Shown here: piece after piece, positions 42,147 through 50,504 of the stretch
Position numbering within the stretch: position 1 is the first letter of the stretch
Layout: each line of letters begins with the position of its first letter
Origin: Oceanimonas doudoroffii
Lineage (GTDB): Bacteria; Pseudomonadota; Gammaproteobacteria; Enterobacterales; Aeromonadaceae
NCBI RefSeq assembly: GCF_002242685.1
Contig: NZ_NBIM01000001.1
Coordinates: 310,001 to 374,000 of the forward strand
DNA: 64,000 bases
Reading direction: 5' to 3'
Made by a program: the position numbers and the translations under genes
Notes under the pieces: model-generated
The model's input: only the letters and a program-made list of their open reading frames with translations
What the model was told of the DNA's origin: nothing
Databases searched by the model: none

Positions 42147-43181
42147 ATGAGAAAACTGATCACCGCCACCCTGCTGGGCAGTGTCCTGGCATCCACACCG
42201 GCCCTGGCCGAGACCATCAACCTCAAGGTCATCGGGCAACCGCTGGCCACCGGCCTTATTCAGAAAAACAAGGAGCAGCCATTTTTTGAAAACCTGGCCG
42301 AAAACACCGGTCTGCCGATCAAGGTCAACTACAAGCCCCTGGACACGACCGGCATCAAGGACGTGGAGCAGCTCAGGGTACTGAAGTCCGGCCTGTTCGA
42401 TCTTATTTCATTGCGTATGTCCCAGGTATCCCGGGACGAGCCCACCATTCTGGGTCTGGATCTGGTCGGCCTGAACCCTAACTTCGAGCAGGGCCGCAAG
42501 GTGGTGGCCGCCTACAAGGACACGGTGGATCAGCGTCTGCAGGAGCGCTTCAACACCAAACTGCTGGGGGTCTGGCCCTTTGGCCCTCAGGTGCTGTTCT
42601 GTAACCACCCCATCAACAGCCTGGAAGACGTCAAGGGCCTGAAGGTGCGGGTGTATGACCAGAACCTGGCCCAGTTTGTGGAGTCCGTGGGCGGCGTGCC
42701 GGTGCCGGTGGCCTTTGGCGACGTACACCAGAGTCTGGCGCTGGGCATGATTGAGTGTGCCATTACCGGTCCCAGCTCGGCCAATTCCGCCGGCTGGCCG
42801 GAAGTGACCACCCACATGCTGCCCCTGGGCTTCCAGCTGGCGCTGAACGGCTATGGCATCAACCTCAAGGCCTGGAACAAGCTGGACGAACAGCAGCAGC
42901 AGACCCTGCAGGCCGCCTTTGACGAGCTGAACGAGGAAATCTGGCGCTACTCCGAAGAACTGTTCCTGGATGCCAGCCGCTGTAACGTGGGTGAGCAGCC
43001 CTGTGACACCGGCAAGTCCTTCAACCTGGTGGAAGTACCGGTGAACGAGGCCGACCTGGCCACCGTGGCCAATACCGTGACTCAGGTGTCTTACCCGACC
43101 TGGGCCGAGCAGTGCGACAAGTCCAATGCGCAATGTTCCGCCAACTGGAAACGGGACCTGGCGGATATCGTGGGCCTGTAA
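42147..43181 (+). CDS. TRAP transporter substrate-binding protein 2 (DctP family, Cys-rich C-terminus)
   Basis: A 344-residue periplasmic receptor: signal peptide 1-22 (MRKLITATLLGSVLASTPALA), then the DctP fold with LKSGLFDLISLRMSQVSRDEP, FGPQVLFCNHPINSLEDVKGLKVRVYDQNLAQFVESVGGVPVPVAFGDVHQSLALGMIECAITGPSSANSAGW. The C-terminal part holds four cysteines (SRCNVGEQPCDTG and EQCDKSNAQCSANW), unusual for DctP proteins and likely disulfide-bonded in the periplasm. It differs clearly from receptor 1, so it should bind a different ligand. AAGGAGAGTCTCATC precedes ATG 42147. A strong hairpin separates it from its permease genes. Confidence 0.9.
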   Translation: MRKLITATLLGSVLASTPALAETINLKVIGQPLATGLIQKNKEQPFFENLAENTGLPIKVNYKPLDTTGIKDVEQLRVLKSGLFDLISLRMSQVSRDEPTILGLDLVGLNPNFEQGRKVVAAYKDTVDQRLQERFNTKLLGVWPFGPQVLFCNHPINSLEDVKGLKVRVYDQNLAQFVESVGGVPVPVAFGDVHQSLALGMIECAITGPSSANSAGWPEVTTHMLPLGFQLALNGYGINLKAWNKLDEQQQQTLQAAFDELNEEIWRYSEELFLDASRCNVGEQPCDTGKSFNLVEVPVNEADLATVANTVTQVSYPTWAEQCDKSNAQCSANWKRDLADIVGL

Positions 43182-43186
43182 CCCTT

Positions 43187-43214
43187 AACAACGCCGGCCT
43201 GTGCCGGCGTTGTT
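43187..43214 (+). terminator. Strong hairpin between TRAP receptor 2 and its permease genes
   Basis: AACAACGCCGGC (43187-43198) and GCCGGCGTTGTT (43203-43214) pair perfectly (12 bp, CTGT loop), followed by GTCTG. It is placed where partial termination or 3'-end protection would give more receptor than permease, a common arrangement for binding-protein transporters. Confidence 0.6.
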
Positions 43215-43321
43215 GTCTGATGAGATTTCAAGTGGATCGGTTGGCGATATGGGCCTCGCCGGTCCCACGTCCGGCAACAGGGTGATGGCTGCCCTGGCGC
43301 CGGTGACAAGGAGACGTTGAC

Positions 43322-43930
43322 ATGAAGCGCATAGAGCAAATGGCCAGCATGGCCTTTGGCGGCATGTTTCTGCTGTTGTCGCTGATGATTGCGGTAGAGA
43401 CCCTGCTGCGCAAGTTTTTCAAGATATCCCTGCAGGGGGTCGATGAGCTGAGCGGTTACGCCCTGGCGGTAGGCGCCACCCTGGCGTTCACCATCGCCCT
43501 GTTCGGACGGGCGCACATGCGCATCGACATTTTTCACGAGCGGCTGCCCAAAGGTCTGCAGAGCGTGCTGAATTGGCTTTCCGCCCTGTTCATGTGCGGC
43601 CTGGGCCTGTTTATGGTGTGGGTGTGCGTGAATGTGGTGCTGGAAACCCTGGACTACGGCAGCACCTCCCAGACGCCCTGGGCGACCCCGCTGATTTATC
43701 CGCAGAGCGTGTGGATGGCGGGCCTGGCGGTATTTGCCCTGGTGGCCCTGGGCTATGGCCTGCGCGCCAGCTGGCTGTTGGCTTCTGGCCGGCACCAGAC
43801 ACTGAACAATGAATTCAACCCCAAGGGGGTGAGTGAAGAGCTGAAGGAAGAGCTGGAAGATTTTGCCCAGCGCCAGCAGCAACAGGATCAAGCGACCGCG
43901 GCACAGAAGCTGGCCGGGGAGGGTGCGTAA
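43322..43930 (+). CDS. TRAP transporter small permease 2 (DctQ family)
   Basis: A 202-residue small permease with four membrane segments (about 8-28, 42-62, 82-105 and 132-152) and the family region LRKFFKISLQGVDELSGYALAVGATLAFTIALFGRAHMRIDI. The C-terminal 45 residues form a long charged, glutamine-rich cytoplasmic tail (EELKEELEDFAQRQQQQD), longer than usual. CAAGGAGACGTTGAC is the ribosome site. Stop and start codons of this gene and the DctM gene share one base (TAATG). Confidence 0.9.
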   Translation: MKRIEQMASMAFGGMFLLLSLMIAVETLLRKFFKISLQGVDELSGYALAVGATLAFTIALFGRAHMRIDIFHERLPKGLQSVLNWLSALFMCGLGLFMVWVCVNVVLETLDYGSTSQTPWATPLIYPQSVWMAGLAVFALVALGYGLRASWLLASGRHQTLNNEFNPKGVSEELKEELEDFAQRQQQQDQATAAQKLAGEGA

Positions 43931-45219
43931 TGACTGTAACCACAGTTTTTATCGGCTTTTTCGCCATGCTCGGCATGTTGTTGCTGGGCGTTCCCATCGC
44001 CGTGGCCATGGCCCTGATTGGGGTGATTGGTGGCATCATGGTGTTCGATTGGACTTTTATGGACTCTATCGGTGCCGTCGTCTGGAGCGTGCACAACGAG
44101 GCGCTGCTGACCGCCATTCCGCTGTTCATTCTGCTGGGCGAGCTGCTGCTGCGCAGTGGAATTGCCGACAAGATGTTTCTGTCCATGGCGGCCTGGTTGG
44201 GCCGGTTGCCAGGTGGTCTGCTGCACACCAACATCGGCTCCTGTGCGCTGTTTGCCGCCACCTCCGGCTCCTCGGTGGCCACCGCCGCCACCATCGGCAC
44301 GGTAGCGCTGCCGTCGCTGCAGGAGCGCAAGTACTGCATGCGCCAGTCCCTGGGCAGTCTGGCCGCCGGCGGCACCCTGGGGATCCTTATTCCGCCCAGC
44401 GTCAACATGCTGATCTACGGCTCGCTCACCAACAACTCCATCGGCAAGCTGTTTATGGCGGGTCTTATTCCCGGTGTCATGCTGAGTCTACTGTTCATGG
44501 TGTATATCGCCTTTGCCAACCGGGGTCAGGGCAGTGTGCGGGAAGAAAAGCTGAGCCTGTCCGAAAAGCTGCGCCTGTCCCGCCATCTGATCCCGCCGGC
44601 GGTGGTGTTCGGCATCGTCATGGGCAGCATCTACAGCGGCCTGGCCACCGCCACCGAGTCGGCCGCCCTGGGGGTGATGACCGCACTCTGGTTTGCCTGG
44701 CGCTCCGGCAAGCTGTCGCTGACCTTCCTGCAGGAATGTTTTGTACAGACCGCGCGCATTACCGGCATGATTTTGCTTATCATCACCGCCGCCTTCGTAC
44801 TTAACCTGACCATCAGCCTGACCGGGGTGGTGGATGAACTGACCGCCTGGGTGACTTCCTTTGGTCTCAGTGTGACCGGTTTGCTGCTCATTCTCATTCT
44901 GTTCTACCTGGCCCTGGGCATGTTTATGGACGTGCTGTCCATGCAGGTGCTGACCATTCCCATCACCTATCCCATCGTGACCGCTCTGGGTGTGGATCCC
45001 ATCTGGTACGGCGTGTTTGTGGTACTGATGTGCGAGCTGGCGCTGATCACGCCGCCGGTGGGCATGAACCTGTTCGTGGTGCAGAGTGTGCGCAAGGACG
45101 GCGGCAATATCAGCGATGTGATGTGGGGCGTGGTGCCGTTCATCCTGATCATGATGCTGTTCACCTTCAGTCTGATGATGTTCCCGGAGATTGCCCTGTG
45201 GCTGCCCAACCTGATGTAA
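43930..45219 (+). CDS. TRAP transporter large permease 2 (DctM family)
   Basis: A 429-residue large permease with about 12 membrane segments. Signatures: IPLFILLGELLLRSGIADKMFLSMAAWLGRLPGGLLHTNIGSCALFAATSGSSVATAATIGTVALP, GTLGILIPPSVNMLIYG, ATATESAALGVMTALWFAW and LALITPPVGMNLFVVQSV. The GSSVATAATIG loop is typical of the second DctM subgroup, distinct from the permease at 36095-37375. Its 3' end overlaps the amidase gene by 22 bases. Confidence 0.92.
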   Translation: MTVTTVFIGFFAMLGMLLLGVPIAVAMALIGVIGGIMVFDWTFMDSIGAVVWSVHNEALLTAIPLFILLGELLLRSGIADKMFLSMAAWLGRLPGGLLHTNIGSCALFAATSGSSVATAATIGTVALPSLQERKYCMRQSLGSLAAGGTLGILIPPSVNMLIYGSLTNNSIGKLFMAGLIPGVMLSLLFMVYIAFANRGQGSVREEKLSLSEKLRLSRHLIPPAVVFGIVMGSIYSGLATATESAALGVMTALWFAWRSGKLSLTFLQECFVQTARITGMILLIITAAFVLNLTISLTGVVDELTAWVTSFGLSVTGLLLILILFYLALGMFMDVLSMQVLTIPITYPIVTALGVDPIWYGVFVVLMCELALITPPVGMNLFVVQSVRKDGGNISDVMWGVVPFILIMMLFTFSLMMFPEIALWLPNLM

Positions 45220-46613
45220 CCCAAAGCTGGCGCCTCGGCGCCCTTGAGCTGGCGGCGGCTTATGCCGCCGGCACCCTGACCCCGCTGGCGGTGGTCGAGG
45301 CGCTGGGCGAGCGTATCGCCCGGCTCAACCCTGAGCTTAATGCATTTATCACTTTTAACCCGGCGGCCGCTGAGGAAGCGGCCGCCGCCACCGCGCGCTG
45401 GGCCGAGGGCCGGCCCCTGAGCCCGTTGGATGGCGTGCCGCTGACGGTCAAGGATCACCTCAACACGCAAGGGCTGGCCACTACCTGGGGTAACCGGGCC
45501 CTGGCCGGCAATATCGCTAGCGAAGACGAGCTGGCGGTGTCCCGCTGCCGGGCCGCCGGGCTGGTGATCCTGGGCAAGACTAACGTGCCCGAGTTCACCC
45601 TGGAAGGCTATACCGACAACCCCCTGTTCGGCGTGACCCGTAACCCCTGGAACCCGGCGCTGACCCCCGGCGGCTCCAGCGGCGGCGCGGTGGCGGCCCT
45701 GGCCGCCGGCCTGGGGCCACTGGCGCTGGGCACCGACGGCGGCGGCTCCATTCGCCGGCCGGCGTCTCATACCGGCCTGGTGGGGCTCAAGCCTTCCATC
45801 GGTGCCGTGGCCCGGGTCGGCAGCCTGCCTCAGGTGATGCTCGACTTTGAAGTAGTGGGGCCGCTGGCCCGCAGTGCCGCTGATGCCGAAGCCCTGTATC
45901 GCATTATCAGTGGCCCCGATGTGCGGGACCCGGCGTCCTGGCGCACTCGTCCCGAGGCACCGGCCGGCAAGCTTCGCATTCACTATGTGCCCCGTTTTGG
46001 TGACCAGCCCTTGCATGCCGAGATTGCCGGGAACGTGGAGCAGGCGCTGGCGGTGTTTGCGCGCCAGGGCCATCAAGTTACCCGGGGTGAGCTGCCGTTT
46101 TCCCTTGAGCCGGTGGACAAGTTCTGGCCCATGCTGGGTGCTGCGGCGGTGGCGGCCATTTTCCGTGCCTTTCCCGAAACCGAGCCCGAGGCCGCCGGGC
46201 GTTTTCGCGATATGGCCGGGCAGGGCAGGCAACTGTCGGCCTCCGATTATCTGTGTGGCCTGGACGGCATTCGCCGCTTTCGCCGTACCGTGGCCGAGGC
46301 CTTTGTTGATATCGACATCATCGTCACGCCCTCGGCGGCGGCCCTGCCCTGGCCGGCGGAGCAACCTTATCCGGGCGAGATTGACGGCCGGCCGGTGGGC
46401 CCCCGGGGTCACGCCATTTATACCGGCTGGGTCAATGCCTGCGGCCATCCGGCCATCAATTTGCCGGCGGCGCCCTCGGCGGCTGGCCTGCCTATCGGCT
46501 TTCAGCTGGTGGCCGGAATGAGCCAGGATGAGCTGCTGCTGCGGCTGGCGGCGGACTATGAACGGGAAAGTGGACGGGGCTGGCAATGGCCGGCGCTGGC
46601 AGAAACCAAATAA
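45198..46613 (+). CDS. Amidase-signature family hydrolase
   Basis: A 471-residue amidase with the Ser-cisSer-Lys triad: lysine in PLTVKDHLNT, cis-serine in TPGGSSGGAVAAL and nucleophile serine in GTDGGGSIRRPAS. It hydrolyses an amide to acid and ammonia. GTG 45198 is proposed as start because GGAG lies eight bases before it and the conserved SWRLGALELAAAYAAGTLTP follows soon; it overlaps the TRAP permease gene by 22 bases. Other in-frame starts upstream would read far into the permease. In the locus it could act on the half-amide left after ring opening by the hydantoinase-family enzyme. This order of reactions is inference. Confidence 0.88.
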   Translation: MAAQPDVTQSWRLGALELAAAYAAGTLTPLAVVEALGERIARLNPELNAFITFNPAAAEEAAAATARWAEGRPLSPLDGVPLTVKDHLNTQGLATTWGNRALAGNIASEDELAVSRCRAAGLVILGKTNVPEFTLEGYTDNPLFGVTRNPWNPALTPGGSSGGAVAALAAGLGPLALGTDGGGSIRRPASHTGLVGLKPSIGAVARVGSLPQVMLDFEVVGPLARSAADAEALYRIISGPDVRDPASWRTRPEAPAGKLRIHYVPRFGDQPLHAEIAGNVEQALAVFARQGHQVTRGELPFSLEPVDKFWPMLGAAAVAAIFRAFPETEPEAAGRFRDMAGQGRQLSASDYLCGLDGIRRFRRTVAEAFVDIDIIVTPSAAALPWPAEQPYPGEIDGRPVGPRGHAIYTGWVNACGHPAINLPAAPSAAGLPIGFQLVAGMSQDELLLRLAADYERESGRGWQWPALAETK

Positions 46614-46626
46614 CAGGATGAGCACC

Positions 46627-47400
46627 ATGGAACAACAAGTACAACAGCAACAACAGATTCAGCAGGCGGTGGCCCGGGTGCTGGCCGCTTACGAGAGCGG
46701 GACCCAGTTCGAGGCCGGTGAGGGGCCGAAAACCGTGCAGCAGGCCTACGCCATTCAGGATGGCGTGGCCCGCCACCTGTGGCCGGCCGAGCGCACGCAC
46801 TGCTGGAAGGTGGGGTCCCCCAACCGGGATACCGAACCCTACAGTGCGCCCATTCCGCCCCAGAAGGTGTATGACAGCGGTGAGAGCCTTAATGGCGCCG
46901 ATTTTCACATGATTGGTATCGAGGCGGAGCTGGCCTTTCGAGTCACCCAGGCCCTGCCGGTGCGTGCCCAGGCCTACAACGGGCAGGAAGTGCGCGCGGC
47001 GCTGGGCGAGCTGTGCGTGACCCTGGAGCTGGTGGATACCCGGCTGCGAGAATGGCAGCAAACCAGTGCCCTGTGGCGACTGGCCGACAACCAGATCAGC
47101 GGCGGCCTGGTGGTGGGCAGCGGCATTGAAGACTGGCAGGACCGGGATCTGGCGCTGCAGCCGGTGCAGCTGACCGTGAACGGCGAGGTGCTGGCGGACA
47201 AAAGCGGCGGTCATCCCCTGGGCGACCCCACCATGCTGCTGACCTGGGCGGTCAATCATCTGGTGGCGCGCAACCAGGGGCTTCAGCCTGGCGATCTGAT
47301 CACCACCGGCAGCTGGACCGGCATGAAGTTTATCGAGCCCTGCGCCGATATTCGGGCGGTGTTCCCCGGCATTGGCGGGGTAGCCCTGTCTATCGCATAA
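46627..47400 (+). CDS. FAH-family hydratase/decarboxylase (2-keto-4-pentenoate hydratase-like)
   Basis: A 257-residue member of the fumarylacetoacetate hydrolase fold. Features: YAIQDGVARHLW, KVGSPNRDTEP, the metal-binding IGIEAELAFRV and CVTLELVDTRL, and NQISGGLVVGSGIEDWQDRDL, followed by HPLGDPTMLLTWAVNHLVARNQGLQPGDLITTGSWTG. The E-x-E...E metal-ligand pattern matches 2-keto-4-pentenoate hydratases, which hydrate or decarboxylate keto acids. ATG 46627 is chosen for its spacing to AGGATGAG; ATG 46618 is an alternative. The gene follows the amidase by 13 bases, so it is in the same operon. Confidence 0.85.
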   Translation: MEQQVQQQQQIQQAVARVLAAYESGTQFEAGEGPKTVQQAYAIQDGVARHLWPAERTHCWKVGSPNRDTEPYSAPIPPQKVYDSGESLNGADFHMIGIEAELAFRVTQALPVRAQAYNGQEVRAALGELCVTLELVDTRLREWQQTSALWRLADNQISGGLVVGSGIEDWQDRDLALQPVQLTVNGEVLADKSGGHPLGDPTMLLTWAVNHLVARNQGLQPGDLITTGSWTGMKFIEPCADIRAVFPGIGGVALSIA

Positions 47401-47418
47401 GGTGAATTAAAAGGCGCC

Positions 47419-48375
47419 GTGCTGCCCGATAAGGAGGATATTATCGCCTGGTTACTGCCCGGCGGCCTGTGTGCCGCCATCATGCTGGCCCTGCTGCTGC
47501 CGGGCCCCGGTGTCTGGCTGGCCCAGTGGCAGCCGCTGCCCTGGCTGGTGGCGGTGATCTTTCTGGTCAATGGCCTGCAGACTCGAGTGCATGAACTCAG
47601 GCCCGAAGCGGGCTTTGGCCGAGTATTCGGCCTTGCACTGGTTATCAGCCTGCTGCTGTCCCCCCTGTTGGGGGCACTGCTGTATCACTTCAGCGGGTTG
47701 GCGCCGGGCCTGGCGCTCGGCCTGCTGGTGGTGTCTGTGGTGCCGCCGACCCTGTCGTCCTGCGTGGTGCTGACCCGGCTCAGCGGCGGCAATGCCCAGT
47801 GGTCGCTGTTTATGACCCTGGGGCTGAATCTGCTGGGTATTATCACCATTCCGTTGATGCTGAGCCTGCTGATCGGCAGCAGTGGTGTGCTGTCACCCTG
47901 GCCCTTGCTGCACAAGCTGTCGCTGATGGTACTGCTGCCCTTTGTGCTGGGTATGGTACTGCGGCGGCTGCTGGGGGCCAGGGTGGTGCGGCGCTGGATG
48001 ACGGTGGTGCCGACCCTGAGTGTGGTCACCACTGCCTGGATCACCCTGTCTACCAGCCGGCCGGCCCTGCTGGCGTTGGAAGGGGTGGACTTACTGGCGC
48101 TGGCGGCCTGGTCGCTGCTGTTGCACGGTATTCTGCTGGCGCTGTGCCGGCTGGCGGGCAGGGGACTGGCCCGACCGGCACGGCTGGCGCTGCTGTTTAC
48201 CGCCGCCCAGAAAACCACGCCGGTGGCGGTCAGCGTGCTGGTGGCCATGAGTGCCGCACAGGGCCTGGCGGTAGTGGCCTGCCTGGTGTTTCACTTTCTG
48301 CACATGCTGGCCGACGCCCTGCTGGCGTCGCGCATTGCGGCACGCACGGCGGCCATGGTTCGCGCCGAGGCTTAA
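47419..48375 (+). CDS. SBF-like (bile acid:sodium symporter fold) carrier
   Basis: A 318-residue membrane protein with about ten hydrophobic segments, including IIAWLLPGGLCAAIMLALLLPG, LPWLVAVIFLVNGLQTRVHEL, GLLVVSVVPPTLSSCVVLTRLSGGNAQWSLFMTLGLNLLGI and RLALLFTAAQKTTPVAVSVLVAM. The paired VVPPT and QKTTP motifs match the SBF-like (YfeH/BASS-related) family, which move organic anions with sodium. GTG 47419 is the proposed start, 18 bases after the FAH-family stop, with AAAAGGCG-like pairing upstream. It may export or import an intermediate of the same pathway. Its 3' end overlaps the convergent kinase gene by four bases. Confidence 0.82.
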   Translation: MLPDKEDIIAWLLPGGLCAAIMLALLLPGPGVWLAQWQPLPWLVAVIFLVNGLQTRVHELRPEAGFGRVFGLALVISLLLSPLLGALLYHFSGLAPGLALGLLVVSVVPPTLSSCVVLTRLSGGNAQWSLFMTLGLNLLGIITIPLMLSLLIGSSGVLSPWPLLHKLSLMVLLPFVLGMVLRRLLGARVVRRWMTVVPTLSVVTTAWITLSTSRPALLALEGVDLLALAAWSLLLHGILLALCRLAGRGLARPARLALLFTAAQKTTPVAVSVLVAMSAAQGLAVVACLVFHFLHMLADALLASRIAARTAAMVRAEA

Positions 48376-49703
48376 TGTTCGGCGCTGAAGGTACAGTAAA
48401 ACCGGGTCGCCTCCCGACCCGAGGTCACTTCAACGGGCGCCTGGTGACCGTCAAGAATGGCCTTGACCAGGGCCAGCCCCAGGCCATGGCCCGGGCTGTG
48501 GCGGCTGCGATCGGCCCGGTACAGCCGTTCAAAAATATGGGGCAGATCGGCCTCGCTGATGCCCATGCCAGTGTCTTCCACGATCACTTCGATGGCGCTG
48601 CCCTGGCGCCGGGCCAGCAGTTTGACCTCACCTCCCGCCGGCGTGTACTTGATGGCGTTGTCGAGCAGGTTGGCAAAGGCCTGGCTCAGGGCCTGGGGAT
48701 CACCGTGGATCACCAGCTCCGGTGCCAGCTCGGTGGTCAGGGTGATCTCCTTGTCTTCGGCGGCGAGTTCGTACAGCTCGGCCACTTCTTCCAGCAGCCG
48801 GCTCAGGTCGCAGGGCTCGAGCCGGGCCGGGTCCAGCCCCTGCTCGGCAGCGGTGATCGCCAGCAGGTAACCGAGCTGGGCCTCCATGCGCTGGTTTTCT
48901 TCGGCGCAGTCGAGCAGGCTGTCGTACCAGTGTTGCGGCGCCTTGCTGGCCAGCGCCTGCTCCAGGCTCAGGCGCTGACGGGTAAGGGGGGTGCGCAGAT
49001 CGTGTGCGGCACTGTCCAGGGCGTGGCGCAGCCCGCTGACCAGGCGGTGGATTCGGGCCATCTGCTGGTTGAACAGCAGGATCAGCTGGCCGAGTTCGGT
49101 GTGTGTTGAGGCGGTTTGTGGCACCGGGCGGTCGAGGCCGTCCCGTTGCAGGCTGCCGATGCGGTGAATCAGGGCGCGAATGGGACGCAGGGTGCGTCGG
49201 GTGAGCCAGGCAACCAGCCCCAGGCTGATCAGCAGCATGGGCAGCAGCAGTTGCAGCATGGTCTGACGGTAGCGGGCCAGATCCTGCTGCCGAGGCTGGG
49301 CCGACAGCGCCACCTGCAGCCGGTAACCGTCAAGCTGGCGGCCCTGGTGCCAGCTGCCGTCGGCGAGTTGGCCGTCGACCTCGGCCGGCAGGGCGGGGCC
49401 GGCGCTGAACAGCAATTGTTGCGCTCGATCGCTGAAGCGCACCCGGTAGTGGCTCAGCAGCAAAAACTCCCGATCCCGCTCCAGCACGTGCAGCAGCTTG
49501 TCGGGGCCGGCGTCGGAGCTTACCCGCTGGTAGTTGTCGAGCAGGGTGGTCACCAGCTGGCGATCCTTGTCGAGCAGGCGTTTACCCAGCAGGTGATCGC
49601 CGGCCAGCAGCAGGCCGCCGGTCACCAGGGTCATCAGCACCAGGTACCAGAGGGTGAGGGTCAAGCCGGTGGTAAAGCGGGGATTAATCGGCGCGCAGGA
49701 CAT
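48372..49703 (-). CDS. Sensor histidine kinase (HAMP type)
   Basis: A 443-residue membrane kinase: membrane segments about 13-34 and 152-172, a periplasmic domain between them (about 35-150, no recognised fold), a HAMP-like linker (RRTLRPIRALIHRIGSLQRDG), the phospho-acceptor H-box SAAHDLRTPLTRQRLSLEQAL and an ATPase domain with NLLDNAIKYT, VEDTGMGIS and HGLGLALVKAILDGH. ATG 49703 overlaps the response regulator gene by 20 bases; a TTG two codons earlier is the alternative. The pair is divergent from a secreted HbpS/GlcG-like protein, a combination like the Streptomyces SenS-SenR-HbpS heme-sensing set. That comparison is inference. Confidence 0.88.
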   Translation of the reverse strand: MSCAPINPRFTTGLTLTLWYLVLMTLVTGGLLLAGDHLLGKRLLDKDRQLVTTLLDNYQRVSSDAGPDKLLHVLERDREFLLLSHYRVRFSDRAQQLLFSAGPALPAEVDGQLADGSWHQGRQLDGYRLQVALSAQPRQQDLARYRQTMLQLLLPMLLISLGLVAWLTRRTLRPIRALIHRIGSLQRDGLDRPVPQTASTHTELGQLILLFNQQMARIHRLVSGLRHALDSAAHDLRTPLTRQRLSLEQALASKAPQHWYDSLLDCAEENQRMEAQLGYLLAITAAEQGLDPARLEPCDLSRLLEEVAELYELAAEDKEITLTTELAPELVIHGDPQALSQAFANLLDNAIKYTPAGGEVKLLARRQGSAIEVIVEDTGMGISEADLPHIFERLYRADRSRHSPGHGLGLALVKAILDGHQAPVEVTSGREATRFYCTFSAEH

Positions 49704-50358
49704 AGCCAATGCCTCTCAGGGTATGCAGCAGTTTTTGGGTCTGGCCCTTGTCGATTTTATTGCGCAGCCGGCATACCAGCACGTCCACCACGTTGGTCTG
49801 GGGATCAAAGCGATAATCCCAGACCCGCTCGAGAATCTGGGTGCGGGATACCACCCGGCCCTGGTGACGCAGCAGCAGCTCCAGCAGCACCAGCTCCCGG
49901 GGTTGCAGTGCCAGCCGCTGGTCGCCGCGCCAGGCCAGCTTGCGCGCTGGATCCAGACGCATATCCGCCAGTCGCAGCAGGTCCAGAGCCGGTGTCGGCT
50001 GGCACCGGCGCAGCAGCACTTCAATGCGTGCCAGCAGCTCGCTGAAGGCAAAGGGCTTGGTCAGGTAGTCGTCGCCGCCGAGGCGCAGTCCCTGCACCCG
50101 GTCGTCCACCGAACGGCGTGCGCTCAGCAGCAAAATAGGGAAGTCGGCCCCCTGGCCTCGCCATTCCTGCACCAGCTCAAGGCCATCCTGGCCTGGCAGC
50201 ATGATATCGACAATGGCAAGGGCGGGAGCCTGTTCCAGGGCCTGCCAGGCGGCTTCTTCGGCCCGGCTGCAGTGCTGCACCCGGTAGCCCTGCTCGGTGA
50301 GGCCGCGGGTAAGAAAGGCGGCAATTTTGGCGTCATCTTCAACCAGCAACAGCTCCAT
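49684..50358 (-). CDS. OmpR/PhoB-family response regulator
   Basis: A 224-residue partner of the kinase. Receiver domain (about 1-115): MELLLVEDDAKIAAFLTRGL, phospho-acceptor Asp in AIVDIMLPGQDGLEL, Ser in ILLLSARRS and Lys in DYLTKPFAFSELLARI. The winged-helix DNA-binding domain (about 125-222) has RLALQPRELVLLELLLRHQGRVVSRTQILERVWDY and VVDVLVCRLRNKID ... LRGIGYVLRAD. Closest in form to QseB/CusR/PhoP-type regulators. ATG 50358 begins the conserved receiver; upstream in-frame sequence is not conserved-looking. It precedes the kinase gene with a 20-base overlap. Confidence 0.92.
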   Translation of the reverse strand: MELLLVEDDAKIAAFLTRGLTEQGYRVQHCSRAEEAAWQALEQAPALAIVDIMLPGQDGLELVQEWRGQGADFPILLLSARRSVDDRVQGLRLGGDDYLTKPFAFSELLARIEVLLRRCQPTPALDLLRLADMRLDPARKLAWRGDQRLALQPRELVLLELLLRHQGRVVSRTQILERVWDYRFDPQTNVVDVLVCRLRNKIDKGQTQKLLHTLRGIGYVLRAD

Positions 50359-50504
50359 GGCCTGGGTCTCCGTGGTGTGTATCGCGGTTATTGTACCGCC
50401 ATCGGGCGAAGCGGCCATGAACCTTTCCATTCTGTAATGCAGCGGCAAGGTGAGGGCAAGGCAGGTTGGTTAAAGTCATCGGGACATCAACAAGGAGATG
50501 TATC

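Noticed and set aside
37414..46613. Maleimide-to-fumarate pathway (imidase, half-amidase, maleate isomerase)
   Set aside because: It fits the hydantoinase and amidase, but the isomerase candidate lacks the first catalytic cysteine, so I do not assign this pathway.
34254..48375. Genomic island with phage or transposon boundaries
   Set aside because: No integrase, transposase, tRNA target or flanking direct repeat was seen, and base composition resembles the neighbours apart from AT-rich promoters.
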